Positions 1-8,234 of a stretch of DNA of 64,000 nucleotides are shown here, in pieces. A program made the position numbers and the translations under genes. This DNA comes from Eikenella glucosivorans (GTDB taxonomy: Bacteria > Pseudomonadota > Gammaproteobacteria > Burkholderiales > Neisseriaceae). The notes under the pieces were generated by a model. It made no database searches. It saw only the letters and a program-made list of their open reading frames with translations, and had not been told where the DNA came from. Every line of letters begins with the position of its first letter. Position 1 is the first letter of the stretch. The DNA is taken from positions 62,001-126,000 of the forward strand of contig NZ_JACSGR010000001.1 of NCBI RefSeq assembly GCF_016025525.2. Reading direction: 5' to 3'.

Positions 1-1372
1 GATAGCGCGTTTCCAACAGACTTTGCGCGCTGCCGTATTCGGAATTGAGCGCGGAGAGCCAGTCTTTGAGCTCGTTGCGGCCGTGCTGGTAGCGGACGCG
101 GTAGTAGCGGCTGTTTTCCACGTCGAGGCGGTAGCGGCGGCGCAGGTTTTCCAGGCTTTGACGGCTGCTTTGGTATTGGCTGTAGTTGGTTTGCACTTCG
201 TTGAGCGCGGTGGTGAGGGCTTTTTCGAAGGCGAGCTTGGCGTTTTCAAAGTCGGCTTCGGCATTGCGGTCGCGCCAGCGCAGGGTGTGCCAGTTGAGGA
301 AGGGGAGGTTGAGGCTGACGCTGCCGCCCAATATCGGCACGTTGAAGAGGTTGCGGCTGTGTTCGGACGAGCTGCTGAGTGCGGCGTTCAGCGTAATGCT
401 GGGATACCAGCTGCGGTATTGCGCCTGCTGGCTTTTGAGGGCGGACTGCAGGCGGTAGTCGGCAGCGAGGAGGTCGGGGCGGGCGGCGAGGGTGGAAACG
501 GGCACGTTTAAATCGACTTGGCCGCCTTCCGGCAGGCTGAAATCGGCGGGCTGCACGGCCATTTGCTGGCCGGGGCGCAGATTGAGCAGGTTGCGCAGGG
601 TGGCTTCGGTGTTTTCTCGGTTCTGCTGCAGGGAGAGCAGGCTGTTTTGCGCAGACAGCAGGGATTGCTCGGCCTGGGTGACTTCGATGGAGGCGGCGCG
701 GCCGTGGCGGTATTTGCTGCGGGCGATTTGCAGGATTTGCCGGTATTGTTGCTGCGATTGCTCGGAAAGCTTGATGGCTTCGTTTAAATAGGCTACCTGA
801 AAATAGGCGTCGGCCACGTTGTTGATGATGGTGAGGCGGGTGGCGGCGAGGTCTTGCTCGGTGGCGCGCTGCTCCCACACTTGGGCGGAGGCGGTGGCGT
901 TGAGGCGGCGCCACAGGTCGAGCTCGTAGCTTAGGCCGAGCTGGCTGCTGTAGCTGTGGCTGTTGGCGCGGGTGTCGAGGTTGCGGCTGGCGTTGGCGCC
1001 GAGCGAGGCGTTGTAGGACGGCACGAGGTTGGCGCCGAGGATGTTGGCCTGATACAGGGCTTTGTTTACGCTGACGGCGGCCTGCTTCAAATCGACGTTG
1101 TTGGCCAGCGCCTGTTGCACCAGGGCATTGAGGCGGGCATCGCCGAAGGCCTGCCACCAGTCGCTGTCGGCCTGATAGGCGCAGCCTTCGGCCCGGACGC
1201 ACTGCCCGGCGGTATCGGCCACGGCGGCGGCTTGGTTTACCGTGCCTTCGCTTTGCGCCTGCGCCAAGCCGATTTGGCTGTTGGGGGTGCGGTCGATGGC
1301 GCAGCCGCCGAGCAGCAGCAGGGCGAGCACGGCCGTACGGACGGGGGGGATGGATTGGGTTGTCGGTTTCAT
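1..1372 (-). CDS. TolC/NodT-family outer-membrane efflux lipoprotein (partial)
   Basis: This is the outer-membrane exit duct of a tripartite efflux pump. The gene runs off the left edge; 457 codons are present, close to the family's usual length, so only the last few residues are missing. The ATG at 1372 opens a lipoprotein signal peptide ending LLGGC, with the lipidated Cys at residue 24. The mature part begins with the typical DWWQAFGD motif and is rich in Asn/Gln/Ala helices, as in TolC coiled coils. It lies 50 bp downstream of macB on the same strand and probably serves MacAB. An eikDUS at 790-801 lies inside the frame and encodes part of YFQVAY. The family is clear; the pairing with MacAB is inferred from position. 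Confidence 0.88.
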   Translation of the reverse strand, partial: MKPTTQSIPPVRTAVLALLLLGGCAIDRTPNSQIGLAQAQSEGTVNQAAAVADTAGQCVRAEGCAYQADSDWWQAFGDARLNALVQQALANNVDLKQAAVSVNKALYQANILGANLVPSYNASLGANASRNLDTRANSHSYSSQLGLSYELDLWRRLNATASAQVWEQRATEQDLAATRLTIINNVADAYFQVAYLNEAIKLSEQSQQQYRQILQIARSKYRHGRAASIEVTQAEQSLLSAQNSLLSLQQNRENTEATLRNLLNLRPGQQMAVQPADFSLPEGGQVDLNVPVSTLAARPDLLAADYRLQSALKSQQAQYRSWYPSITLNAALSSSSEHSRNLFNVPILGGSVSLNLPFLNWHTLRWRDRNAEADFENAKLAFEKALTTALNEVQTNYSQYQSSRQSLENLRRRYRLDVENSRYYRVRYQHGRNELKDWLSALNSEYGSAQSLLETRY

Positions 1373-1422
1373 AAACCCTCGTTTCTTGGCTGGGTTATTT
1401 GGTTTCAGGTAGCCTCAAGCCG

Positions 1423-3360
1423 CTAATCGCGCGACAGGGCGGCAATCGGGTTGAGCTGCGAGGCATTTTTGGCCGGCATGAAGCCGAACAGCACGCCGAT
1501 AAAGGTGGAGCACAGCACGGCGCTCACGATCGACCAGGTGGAAAACGACATGGCAAACTCGGTGGCCAATGCGTTGAAGCCCAGGCCGATCAGGTAGGAG
1601 AGCACAATCCCCGCCGCGCCGCCGATGAGGCAGATCAACACGGCCTCAATCAGAAACTGCTGCAAAATATTGCCCTGCCGCGCGCCGATGGCCATGCGCA
1701 CGCCGATTTCCTTGGTGCGCTCGGTTACCGACACCAGCATGATATTCATCACGCCGATGCCGCCCACCACCAGCGAAATCAAGGCAATGCAGGAAATCAG
1801 CAGGGTCATGGCGCTGGTGGTTTTTTCGATGGTCTGCTTGATGCTGTCGCTGTTGCTGGTGAAGAAGTCTTCGGTGCCGTGCCGCGCCAGAAGCAGCTCT
1901 TTGATGCCCTGCTCGGCCACCGAGGTGCTCACATCGTCTTTGATTTTCACGGTAACCGAGCTGATGTAGCGTTCGCCGGAAATGCGGTTCATCACCGTGG
2001 TGTAGGGTGCCCACATTTGCAGGTTGTCGGCGCCGCCGAAGCCGTTTTGATCTTCCGCGCTGATGCCGATCACGCGTAGCGGGCGCTTGCCGAACAGGAT
2101 GGTTTGGCCGATGGGGTTGCTGCCGTCGGGGAAGAGCTGCTTGCGCGTGTTCGGGTCGATCACCACCACCTGCGCCGCCTCGTCCACGTCGGCCTGGTCG
2201 AACAGCCGGCCTTGGTCGAGCTTGATGCCGCGCACGCTGAAATACTGCTCACCCGCGCCGTAGAGCTGGGCGGTAACGTTGGTGCTGCGGTAGGTAACGG
2301 TACCGCTGGAGGTGGTCATCGGGGTGACGCTGTCCACATAGCTCTGCCGGCCGATGGCTTGGGCGTCGGCGATGGTGAGCGTGCGGATGCGGTTGCGTCG
2401 GCGGTCGCCGAAGCTTTTGCCGGGATACACGCCGATGGTGTTGGTGCCGATGGCGCTGATATCGGAGAGGATTTTCTCCTGCGTGCCGCGCCCCAACGCC
2501 ACCACGGACACCACCGAGGCGATGCCGATGATGATGCCGAGCATGGTGAGCAGCGAGCGCATTTTGTGCGCCATGATGGCCTGCACCGACATTTTGAAGG
2601 CTTCGACAAACTGATCTTTGAAAAACAGCCAAGACTGCTGCTCGGGCCGGCTTTCCACGCTGCTGGGCGGAATATTTTCGCTTTTGCTGTGGTCGGCGAT
2701 GATTTCGCCGTCTTTGATTTCGATCACGCGGTTGGCGAAGGCGGCGATGTTCGGGTCGTGCGTGACCAGGATGATGGTGTGGCCTTTGGCGTGCAGGCCG
2801 CGGATGATCTCCATCACCATCTCGCCGCTGCCCGAATCGAGTGCGCCGGTGGGCTCGTCGGCGAGGATGATTTCGCCGCCGTTCATTAGGGCGCGGGCGA
2901 TGGAAACGCGCTGCTGCTGGCCGCCGGAAAGCTCGTTCGGCCGGTTGGCTTCTTTGCCTTCCAGGCCCAAATCGGCCAGCAGCATATCAGCGCGCTCCTG
3001 CCTATCTTTCTGATCCATGCCGGCATACACGGCGGGCAGGGCAACGTTATCGCGGGCGCTGAGCGCGCCGAGCAGGTTGTAGCGCTGGAAGATGAAGCCG
3101 AACTTGCGCCGCCGCAACGCGGCCAGCTCGTCGCCGCTCATCTGCGCGGTTTCCACGCCGTCGATCTGGTAGGAACCGGAAGTGGCGCTGTCGAGGCAGC
3201 CGAGGATGTTCATCAGTGTGGATTTGCCGGAACCGGATTGGCCGATGATGGCGATGAAATCGCCTTTTTTGATGCTCAGGCTGATGTCTTTCAAAATATG
3301 GACGCGGTTGGCGCCTTCGCCGAAATAGCGGTTGATGTTGCGGCATTCGATTAGGTTCAT
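1423..3360 (-). CDS. macB: MacB macrolide/peptide export ABC transporter
   Basis: Inner-membrane ATPase-permease of the MacAB-TolC pump, which drives export of macrolides, peptides or lipopolysaccharide-like substrates from the periplasm. Its 645 residues match the family. The N-terminal ATPase has Walker A GQSGSGKST (40-48), signature LSGGQQQR (144-151) and Walker B IILADEP (164-170). A first membrane segment lies near 270-290, followed by a periplasmic domain and a C-terminal FtsX-type block of three membrane segments from about 515 onward. macA lies upstream, separated by 298 bp of repeats, and the TolC-like gene follows 50 bp downstream. The substrate cannot be read from sequence. Confidence 0.95.
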   Translation of the reverse strand: MNLIECRNINRYFGEGANRVHILKDISLSIKKGDFIAIIGQSGSGKSTLMNILGCLDSATSGSYQIDGVETAQMSGDELAALRRRKFGFIFQRYNLLGALSARDNVALPAVYAGMDQKDRQERADMLLADLGLEGKEANRPNELSGGQQQRVSIARALMNGGEIILADEPTGALDSGSGEMVMEIIRGLHAKGHTIILVTHDPNIAAFANRVIEIKDGEIIADHSKSENIPPSSVESRPEQQSWLFFKDQFVEAFKMSVQAIMAHKMRSLLTMLGIIIGIASVVSVVALGRGTQEKILSDISAIGTNTIGVYPGKSFGDRRRNRIRTLTIADAQAIGRQSYVDSVTPMTTSSGTVTYRSTNVTAQLYGAGEQYFSVRGIKLDQGRLFDQADVDEAAQVVVIDPNTRKQLFPDGSNPIGQTILFGKRPLRVIGISAEDQNGFGGADNLQMWAPYTTVMNRISGERYISSVTVKIKDDVSTSVAEQGIKELLLARHGTEDFFTSNSDSIKQTIEKTTSAMTLLISCIALISLVVGGIGVMNIMLVSVTERTKEIGVRMAIGARQGNILQQFLIEAVLICLIGGAAGIVLSYLIGLGFNALATEFAMSFSTWSIVSAVLCSTFIGVLFGFMPAKNASQLNPIAALSRD

Positions 3361-3383
3361 ATACGGCTTTCGTTGCGGCAGGG

Positions 3384-3485
3384 AGGCTACCTGAAAACGA
3401 TGTTTTGCGGAGCAAAGCTGAGTTTCTGCGAAGCTAAAACGGGTGCGGCAAGGTTTCTGCGAAGCTCGAATTTTTCAGGTAGCCT
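3384..3485. repeat. DUS-framed modular repeat, macA-macB spacer copy
   Basis: The copy starts with AGGCTACCTGAA and ends with TTCAGGTAGCCT. Between them are the blocks GATGTTTTGCGGAGCAAAGC and GAGTTTCTGCGAAGCTAAAA, the second partly repeated (GTTTCTGCGAAGCTCGAA). Related copies lie at 16076, 16640, 23073, 28961 and elsewhere in this window. Confidence 0.75.
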
Positions 3486-3555
3486 CAAATTTCAGGCAGC
3501 CCTAGCTATGGAACGGGCTCGGCATCAGCCAATCTGTTTTGCTGCCATCATTTAA

Positions 3556-3653
3556 CCGGGCCAATCTCAAACCCGTACAAGGCGGCGAGCCGCAGACAGT
3601 ATGGGCAATGCGGCAAGGCGAACCAACGCGGTAATGGTTTGAGAGGGGCTCGG
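3556..3653. repeat. Dispersed structured repeat, copy 1
   Basis: The core reads AAGGCGGCGAGCCGCAGACA, then GGCAAGGCGAACCAACGC. It is enclosed by an imperfect inverted repeat (18 bp, 15 matching): the arm containing TCTCAAACC at 3556-3573 and its complement at 3636-3653. The core recurs at 5111-5216 and, inverted, at 36724-36803, but each copy has different arms. A related repeat is common in Neisseria genomes; that is from memory. Confidence 0.7.
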
Positions 3654-3658
3654 CTAAT

Positions 3659-4822
3659 TTACATCGGCGGGCCGCCCTGCCACTCTTTCACCGTGCCGTC
3701 GCTCTCCGACACAATCACTTTCTCGCCCTCTTTCACGCCTGATTTCACTTCGGTGCGCGTGCCGTCGCTGATGCCGGCGGTGATGGTGCGCTCTTCCACC
3801 TTGCCGTCGGCCAGCAGCACGCGCACATAGCGCTCGCGGCCGCGCTGTTTGATGGCGGCGGAAGGCACGGTGAGCACGTTTTTCGCTTCGCCGATGACGA
3901 TGTTGTTTTGCGTGGTCATGCCGATGGCGAGCTTGCCGTCTTCGTTCGGCACCAGGGCGCGGGCGTAGTAGTAGATGGCGGTGCTGGTGGTGTCGGTGCT
4001 GGTGGTGTAGCTGCCTTGCGAGAGGGTGGTGAGGCCGGGGTCGATGCTGTCGAGCTTGGCTTCCCGCTCGCTGTCGGGGTCGGCCAGGGTGGTGAAGAGC
4101 AGGGTTTGCCCGGCTTTCACGCGGGTCACGTCTCCTTCGGCAATCTGCATTTTGTTCAGCATCTGGCTCAAATCGGCCACCTGGCCGATGGCGGGCGTGG
4201 TTTGATTGGCGTTCACCGTTTGCCCTTCTTCCACTTTCACCGACACCATGGTGCCGCTAATCGGCGCGGTGATGCGGGTGTAGCCCAAATCGGCTTCGGA
4301 AGTGTTGATGGCGATGCGGGTTTGGCGGATGGAGGATTGCAGCTCGCCCACCTGCGCCTTGGCGGCGGCATAGGCTCCCTGCGCGCTTTCCAGCTCTTCT
4401 TTGGAGGTGGCGTTTTCCGCCCACAAGGCCTGCTCGCGGCGGTATTTGCGCTCGGCGTTTTGCAGAGCCACGCGGGCGGACACGAGCTGCGCCTGATAGG
4501 TTTCCAGGCGGGCTTTGTTGGTGTTCAGCGCGTTGAGCTGGGTGGTGGAGTCGATTTCGGCGATGAGGTCGCCCTTTTCCACGTGCTGCCCGAGCTTCAC
4601 ATATAAATGTTTGATTTGGCCGGATGCCTGCGCGCCCACGTCCACCAGCTGCGCGGCGGAAATCTCGCCGGTGGCAGACACGGTTTGGCGCACGTCGGCG
4701 CGTTTCACTTCTTCGGTGAGGTAGGTGGTTTGCGGTTTGTTCGGCTTGAGGAAGGCATAGCCCGCCCCGCCCACGGCCAAGACGGCCACCGCCCACAAGG
4801 CCCATTTCAAGGGTTTTTTCAT
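3659..4822 (-). CDS. macA: MacA periplasmic adaptor (membrane fusion protein)
   Basis: Membrane-fusion protein linking MacB to the outer-membrane duct. Its 387 residues match the family. The N-terminus has a short basic stretch and one membrane anchor (about residues 7-25). A barrel-sandwich/lipoyl half (GEISAAQLVDVGAQASGQI), a coiled-coil hairpin (about 95-175), the second lipoyl half and a beta-barrel follow. The ATG at 4822 is preceded by GGAG at a good distance. It is the first gene of the macA-macB-tolC-like series. The long repeat-filled gap before macB suggests that macB has its own translation signals and perhaps less tight coupling to macA. Confidence 0.94.
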   Translation of the reverse strand: MKKPLKWALWAVAVLAVGGAGYAFLKPNKPQTTYLTEEVKRADVRQTVSATGEISAAQLVDVGAQASGQIKHLYVKLGQHVEKGDLIAEIDSTTQLNALNTNKARLETYQAQLVSARVALQNAERKYRREQALWAENATSKEELESAQGAYAAAKAQVGELQSSIRQTRIAINTSEADLGYTRITAPISGTMVSVKVEEGQTVNANQTTPAIGQVADLSQMLNKMQIAEGDVTRVKAGQTLLFTTLADPDSEREAKLDSIDPGLTTLSQGSYTTSTDTTSTAIYYYARALVPNEDGKLAIGMTTQNNIVIGEAKNVLTVPSAAIKQRGRERYVRVLLADGKVEERTITAGISDGTRTEVKSGVKEGEKVIVSESDGTVKEWQGGPPM

Positions 4823-5110
4823 CTTGCTCCGCCCGCCGTTGCCGGCAGTTGTTGGGAAATGCGGCTATTTTAGAGAAATCGCCGCTTACTGCGCCATCTG
4901 ATTAACCTTTCCTTACCCCTCCGGAGGTCTGTGTTGGCAAGGTGTTACCGAAAGGCAGGATCGGGAAAAAGGCTACCTGAAAACGTGAGCTTGAACAAAG
5001 TTAAACGCAGGCGGCCGCACGGCGGACAATGCCTTGGGCCGCGGCAGGGTTTCCGCAAAGTCATGGCGGATTCGGTTTGCATCAAAGCCAAGCAGCAATA
5101 GCCGCAGATA

Positions 5111-5216
5111 TATAGCGGATTTTGTGAATTTCGATATAAGGCGGCGAGCCGAAGACAATACACACGTACAGCAAGGCAAGCCAACGCCGTAGCGAAAGTT
5201 AAGTTAATTCGCTATA
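5111..5216. repeat. Dispersed structured repeat, copy 2
   Basis: The shared core (AAGGCGGCGAGCCGAAGACA, then GCAAGGCAAGCCAACGCC) is flanked by TATAGCGGATT at 5111-5121 and AATTCGCTATA at 5206-5216, which form an inverted repeat. These ends resemble the TATAGTGGATTAA ends of a common Neisseria dispersed repeat and are unrelated to the arms of copies 1 and 3. Confidence 0.75.
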
Positions 5217-5218
5217 AA

Positions 5219-5260
5219 TTTTCAGGTAGCCTGATCTGCTCGATGCAGGCTACCTGAAAA
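5219..5260. terminator. Inverted DUS pair hairpin
   Basis: TTTTCAGGTAGCCTG (5219-5233) is complementary to CAGGCTACCTGAAAA (5246-5260) across a 12-nt loop. It can form a bidirectional hairpin downstream of the ketosynthase gene, although it lies about 150 bp from that stop codon. Confidence 0.55.
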
Positions 5261-5412
5261 CCGAATCCGCTATCGCAAATTAACTTAAATCCGCCATCCC
5301 GCTCCGCAAAGACTCATCTTCACCGGGCACCATTTTGGCTCCATCGAAACCCGACCTTGGCCGCGCCAACGCATCGTTTTCATTTCGTTGAAGCTGCGTT
5401 TTCAGGTAGCCC

Positions 5413-6636
5413 CTACCGGCGCCTGAATATCAGCGAGGTATTCACGCCGCCGAAGGCGAAGTTGTTGTTCATCACGTATTCGGTGTCGATATGGCGGCCT
5501 TGGCCGGTGAGGTAGTCGGCTTCGCCGCAGCGCGGGTCGATGTTGTCCAGATTCAGTGTGGGGGCGAACCAGCCGCCGCGCATCATTTCGATGGCGAACC
5601 AGGATTCGAGCGCGCCGCATGCGCCGAGGGTGTGGCCGAGGTAGCTTTTTTGCGAGCTGATGGGAATGTGGCCGAACACGGCGGCGGTGGCCTGGGTTTC
5701 GGCAATGTCGCCCTGTTCGGTGGCGGTGCCGTGGCCGCTCACGTAGCCGACGGCGGAAGGCGGCAGGGCGGCGTCTTCGAGGGCGAGTTCCATGCAGCGC
5801 CGCATGGTGCGCATCTCGGGGCGGGTGATGTGGCTGCCGTCGCAGTTGGCACCGTATCCCGCAATTTCGGCAATGATGTGCGCACCGCGCGCTTGGGCGT
5901 GCTCCAAATCTTCCAGCACCATCATGCAGCCGCCTTCGCCGAGCACGAGGCCGTCACGGGCGGCGTCGTAGGGGCGCGGGGTAAGTTCCGGCTCGCTGTT
6001 GCGGCGGCTGGCGGCGTAGAGGCTGTCGAACACGTAGGCTTCGGAGGGGCAGAGCTGGTCGGCACCGCCGGCCAGCATCATGGGGATTTTGCCGTATTTG
6101 ATCGCTTCGTAGGCATAACCGATGCCCTGGCTGCCGGAGGTGCAGGCGCTGGAGGTGGGGATCAGGCGACCGGTGAGGCCGAAGAAGATGGCCACGTTGG
6201 CGGCGGTGGTGTGCGGCATCATGCGCACATAGGTGTTGGCGCTGAAATTGTTGGGCTGATGGGCAAGCAGCAGGCCGATGTCGAGCACATCAGCGGTGCT
6301 GCCGCTGGACGAACCGGCGGCCACGCCCATGCTGCCGTTGCGGATGGCGGGGTCGCCGAGCAAACCGGCCTGTTTCAGGGCCTGTTCGGCGGCGTCGGTG
6401 CAGTATTGCGCCAAAGGACCCATGCTGCGCAGCTGTTTGCGCGTCCAATGCGCGGGCGGGGCATAGGCGGGCAGCGGTGCGCCGAGGCGGGTTTCCATTT
6501 CGGGGAAGGCATCCCACGCCTCCATGCGGCGCACGGCGTTTTTGCCCGCGCGGAAGGCGGCTTCGATTTCGTGCCACCCGCGGCCGAAGGCGCACACCGC
6601 GCCCACGCCGGTAATCACCACCCGTTTCGTTTTCAT
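5413..6636 (-). CDS. Beta-ketoacyl-ACP synthase, FabF/ApeR-like
   Basis: Condensing enzyme that extends an acyl chain on acyl carrier protein. Counting from the ATG at 6636 it has 407 residues with the full Cys-His-His set: Cys165 in SSACTSGSQG, His302 in GHGTATEQGD and His335 in KSYLGHTLGACGA. The ATG overlaps the stop of the upstream reductase (TGATG) and follows GGAGGA; a GTG two codons earlier is the alternative start. The N-terminal stretch NAVRRMEAWDAFPEMETRL resembles the aryl-polyene ketosynthase ApeR as I recall it, more than housekeeping FabF. The reductase-then-ketosynthase order also fits apeQ-apeR. The rest of such a cluster is absent here. The enzyme class is sure; the pathway is inferred. 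Confidence 0.88.
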   Translation of the reverse strand: MKTKRVVITGVGAVCAFGRGWHEIEAAFRAGKNAVRRMEAWDAFPEMETRLGAPLPAYAPPAHWTRKQLRSMGPLAQYCTDAAEQALKQAGLLGDPAIRNGSMGVAAGSSSGSTADVLDIGLLLAHQPNNFSANTYVRMMPHTTAANVAIFFGLTGRLIPTSSACTSGSQGIGYAYEAIKYGKIPMMLAGGADQLCPSEAYVFDSLYAASRRNSEPELTPRPYDAARDGLVLGEGGCMMVLEDLEHAQARGAHIIAEIAGYGANCDGSHITRPEMRTMRRCMELALEDAALPPSAVGYVSGHGTATEQGDIAETQATAAVFGHIPISSQKSYLGHTLGACGALESWFAIEMMRGGWFAPTLNLDNIDPRCGEADYLTGQGRHIDTEYVMNNNFAFGGVNTSLIFRRR

Positions 6637-7364
6637 CAGCACAATCCTCCGTTTACCGCAATCACCTGCCGCGTGATGTAGGCGGCGTGTTCGCTCATCA
6701 AGAAGCGCACGGCATGCGCCACTTCCTCCGGCCGCCCCATGCGCTGTGCCGGAATGGCTTTCAAAATTTCTTCCACCGGCACGTTGTCATCCAAAATCTC
6801 CGTATCGATCAGGCCGGGGGCGACGCAGTTTACCGTGATCTTGCGTTTGGCCAGCTCCACTGCCAAGGCCTTGGCCGCGCCAATCAGCCCGGCTTTCGAC
6901 GCGCTGTAGTTCACCTGCCCGCGGTTGCCAATCAGGCCGGACACGGAGGCCATGCACACAATCCGTCCCGGCGCGCGGCGGCGGATCATCGGCATGATGA
7001 GCGGGTGCAGCACGTTGTAGAAACCGTCCAGATTGGTACGCAGCACGCGGTCCCAGTCTTCGTCTTCCAGCGCGGGAAAGGCATTGTCGCGCGTCAGCCC
7101 CGCATTCAGCACCACGCCGTAATACGCGCCGTGCGCTTCAATGTCCGCCTCCAGCACGCGGCGGCATTCGGCGCGGTCGGCCACGTCAAACTGCAACACC
7201 CGCGCCTGCCGCCCCAGCGCGCGGATTTGTTCCGCCACCGCTTCGGCCTCCGCCATGCGGCTGCGGCCGTGCACCACGATGTCGAAGCCGTCTTGCGCCA
7301 AGGCCAAAGCCGCCGCACGGCCGATGCCGCGCGTGGAGCCGGTGATGAGGATGGTTTGGGTCAT
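6636..7364 (-). CDS. 3-oxoacyl-ACP reductase (FabG/ApeQ-like SDR)
   Basis: NADPH-dependent short-chain dehydrogenase that reduces 3-oxoacyl-ACP. Its 242 residues match FabG. The glycine motif TGSTRGIG is at residues 8-15, NAG lies near 90, and the catalytic Ser and YxxxK (SVSGLIGN...YSASK) are present. A ribosome site AAGGAA precedes the ATG at 7364. It overlaps the downstream ketosynthase by one base, so the two are translationally coupled. A second fabG/fabF set for ordinary fatty-acid synthesis is expected elsewhere, so this pair is likely specialised, possibly the last two steps of an aryl-polyene pathway. Confidence 0.88.
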   Translation of the reverse strand: MTQTILITGSTRGIGRAAALALAQDGFDIVVHGRSRMAEAEAVAEQIRALGRQARVLQFDVADRAECRRVLEADIEAHGAYYGVVLNAGLTRDNAFPALEDEDWDRVLRTNLDGFYNVLHPLIMPMIRRRAPGRIVCMASVSGLIGNRGQVNYSASKAGLIGAAKALAVELAKRKITVNCVAPGLIDTEILDDNVPVEEILKAIPAQRMGRPEEVAHAVRFLMSEHAAYITRQVIAVNGGLC

Positions 7365-7402
7365 GATGGGGGTTCCTTTGCAATCTTGGGGCAGGCGGCC
7401 GG

Positions 7403-7544
7403 AGGCTACCTGAAAAAAGGCCGTCTGAAAACGGCTTGTCGGGGTAGGCGGATTGTACCTGCGAACCGGATTTGTCGGAATGGTGTTTTTGGTTTTTCAG
7501 GTAGCCTTTTGGGGGATTGGAGGCCGTCTGAAAGGCTACCTGAA
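7403..7544. repeat. Mixed-dialect DUS cluster
   Basis: Two uptake-signal dialects sit together. eikDUS copies occur at 7403-7414 (one base short of consensus context), 7497-7508 (reverse) and 7533-7544. The Neisseria AG-DUS AGGCCGTCTGAA occurs at 7418-7429 and 7521-7532. The last pair abut head to tail without a gap. They lie between the reductase and the PH-domain gene. Confidence 0.85.
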
Positions 7545-7654
7545 AAGTAGAGCGATGCCGTAAAATCCCGAAGCTGCCGGGGGAAACGTAATAAATTTGA
7601 ATATATTGTTTGATGATACAATTACCCCGTCTCATGATCCGCCAGGAGGGGCAA

Positions 7655-8215
7655 ATGCTGAAAGATTTCACCGACCCGAACGAAAACATCTTGTGGCAGG
7701 GCAAGCCGCACCGCCTGCTGTATATTATGGGCAATCCGCTGATTTACCCTTTCGCCCTGTGCTGGGGGCTGTTCGACCTGTTTTTCATCACCAAGTTCAA
7801 CGCCGCCTCGCACGGGATGTTTCCGCATGCCAACCTTTTTGTGCTGTTTCACATGGCTCCGGTGTGGTACGCGATATTTTCGCCGATATACCGTTTTTTC
7901 AACTGGTACCGCATCGATTACGCGCTCACCGACAAACGTCTCTATTTCACCGCCGGCATCATCGGGCTGGACATTGCCAGCCTGGAGCTGCCGGAAGTAC
8001 ATAATCTGCGGGTATACGTGGGCATACTGGAAGCCATATTCCAGCGCGGCACGATACGCTTCGGCAACCGGAATGCTTTGTATGCGATTGAAAAACCTTA
8101 TGAAGTATACAAGCTGATTCAGCAAACTGCTGTGGATATCTCCACCGACCGCCAGTTCCCCAACCAACTGCGCCCCGACGAAAACCCGGGCTACCGCACC
8201 CGATACAAGCCTTAA
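7655..8215 (+). CDS. PH-domain (bPH-type) membrane protein
   Basis: Small membrane protein of unknown function with a bacterial PH-like domain. I chose the ATG at 7655 because GGAGG lies six bases upstream; an in-frame ATG at 7610 lacks a ribosome site. The 186 residues begin with the polar stretch MLKDFTDPNENILWQGKP, typical of this family. Two hydrophobic segments follow (about 30-45 and 65-85), then a beta-rich region with YALTDKRLYFTAGI. It is enclosed by Neisseria-type DUS on both sides and ends in a DUS hairpin of that dialect, so it may have come from Neisseria. Direction is opposite to both neighbours. Confidence 0.8.
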   Translation: MLKDFTDPNENILWQGKPHRLLYIMGNPLIYPFALCWGLFDLFFITKFNAASHGMFPHANLFVLFHMAPVWYAIFSPIYRFFNWYRIDYALTDKRLYFTAGIIGLDIASLELPEVHNLRVYVGILEAIFQRGTIRFGNRNALYAIEKPYEVYKLIQQTAVDISTDRQFPNQLRPDENPGYRTRYKP

Positions 8216-8234
8216 CACCGAAAGCCGGCAAAAC

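Larger units (their letters stand above)
4823..5412. other. Intergenic region, repeats only
   Basis: About 590 bp between macA and the ketosynthase gene. I see no supported gene. It holds an eikDUS block at 4970-5010 with the GAGCTTGAACAAAGTTAAAC module, structured repeat copy 2 at 5111-5216, an inverted DUS pair at 5219-5260, and another DUS-module remnant at about 5385-5410 beside the ketosynthase stop. Any macA promoter would lie in the first 100 bp, but I could not pick one out. Confidence 0.7.

Noticed and set aside
5111..5216. The TATAGCG-ended repeat as an insertion-sequence remnant
   Set aside because: There is no transposase fragment, and related copies have different ends, which is not expected for one IS family. 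I list it as a structured repeat instead.
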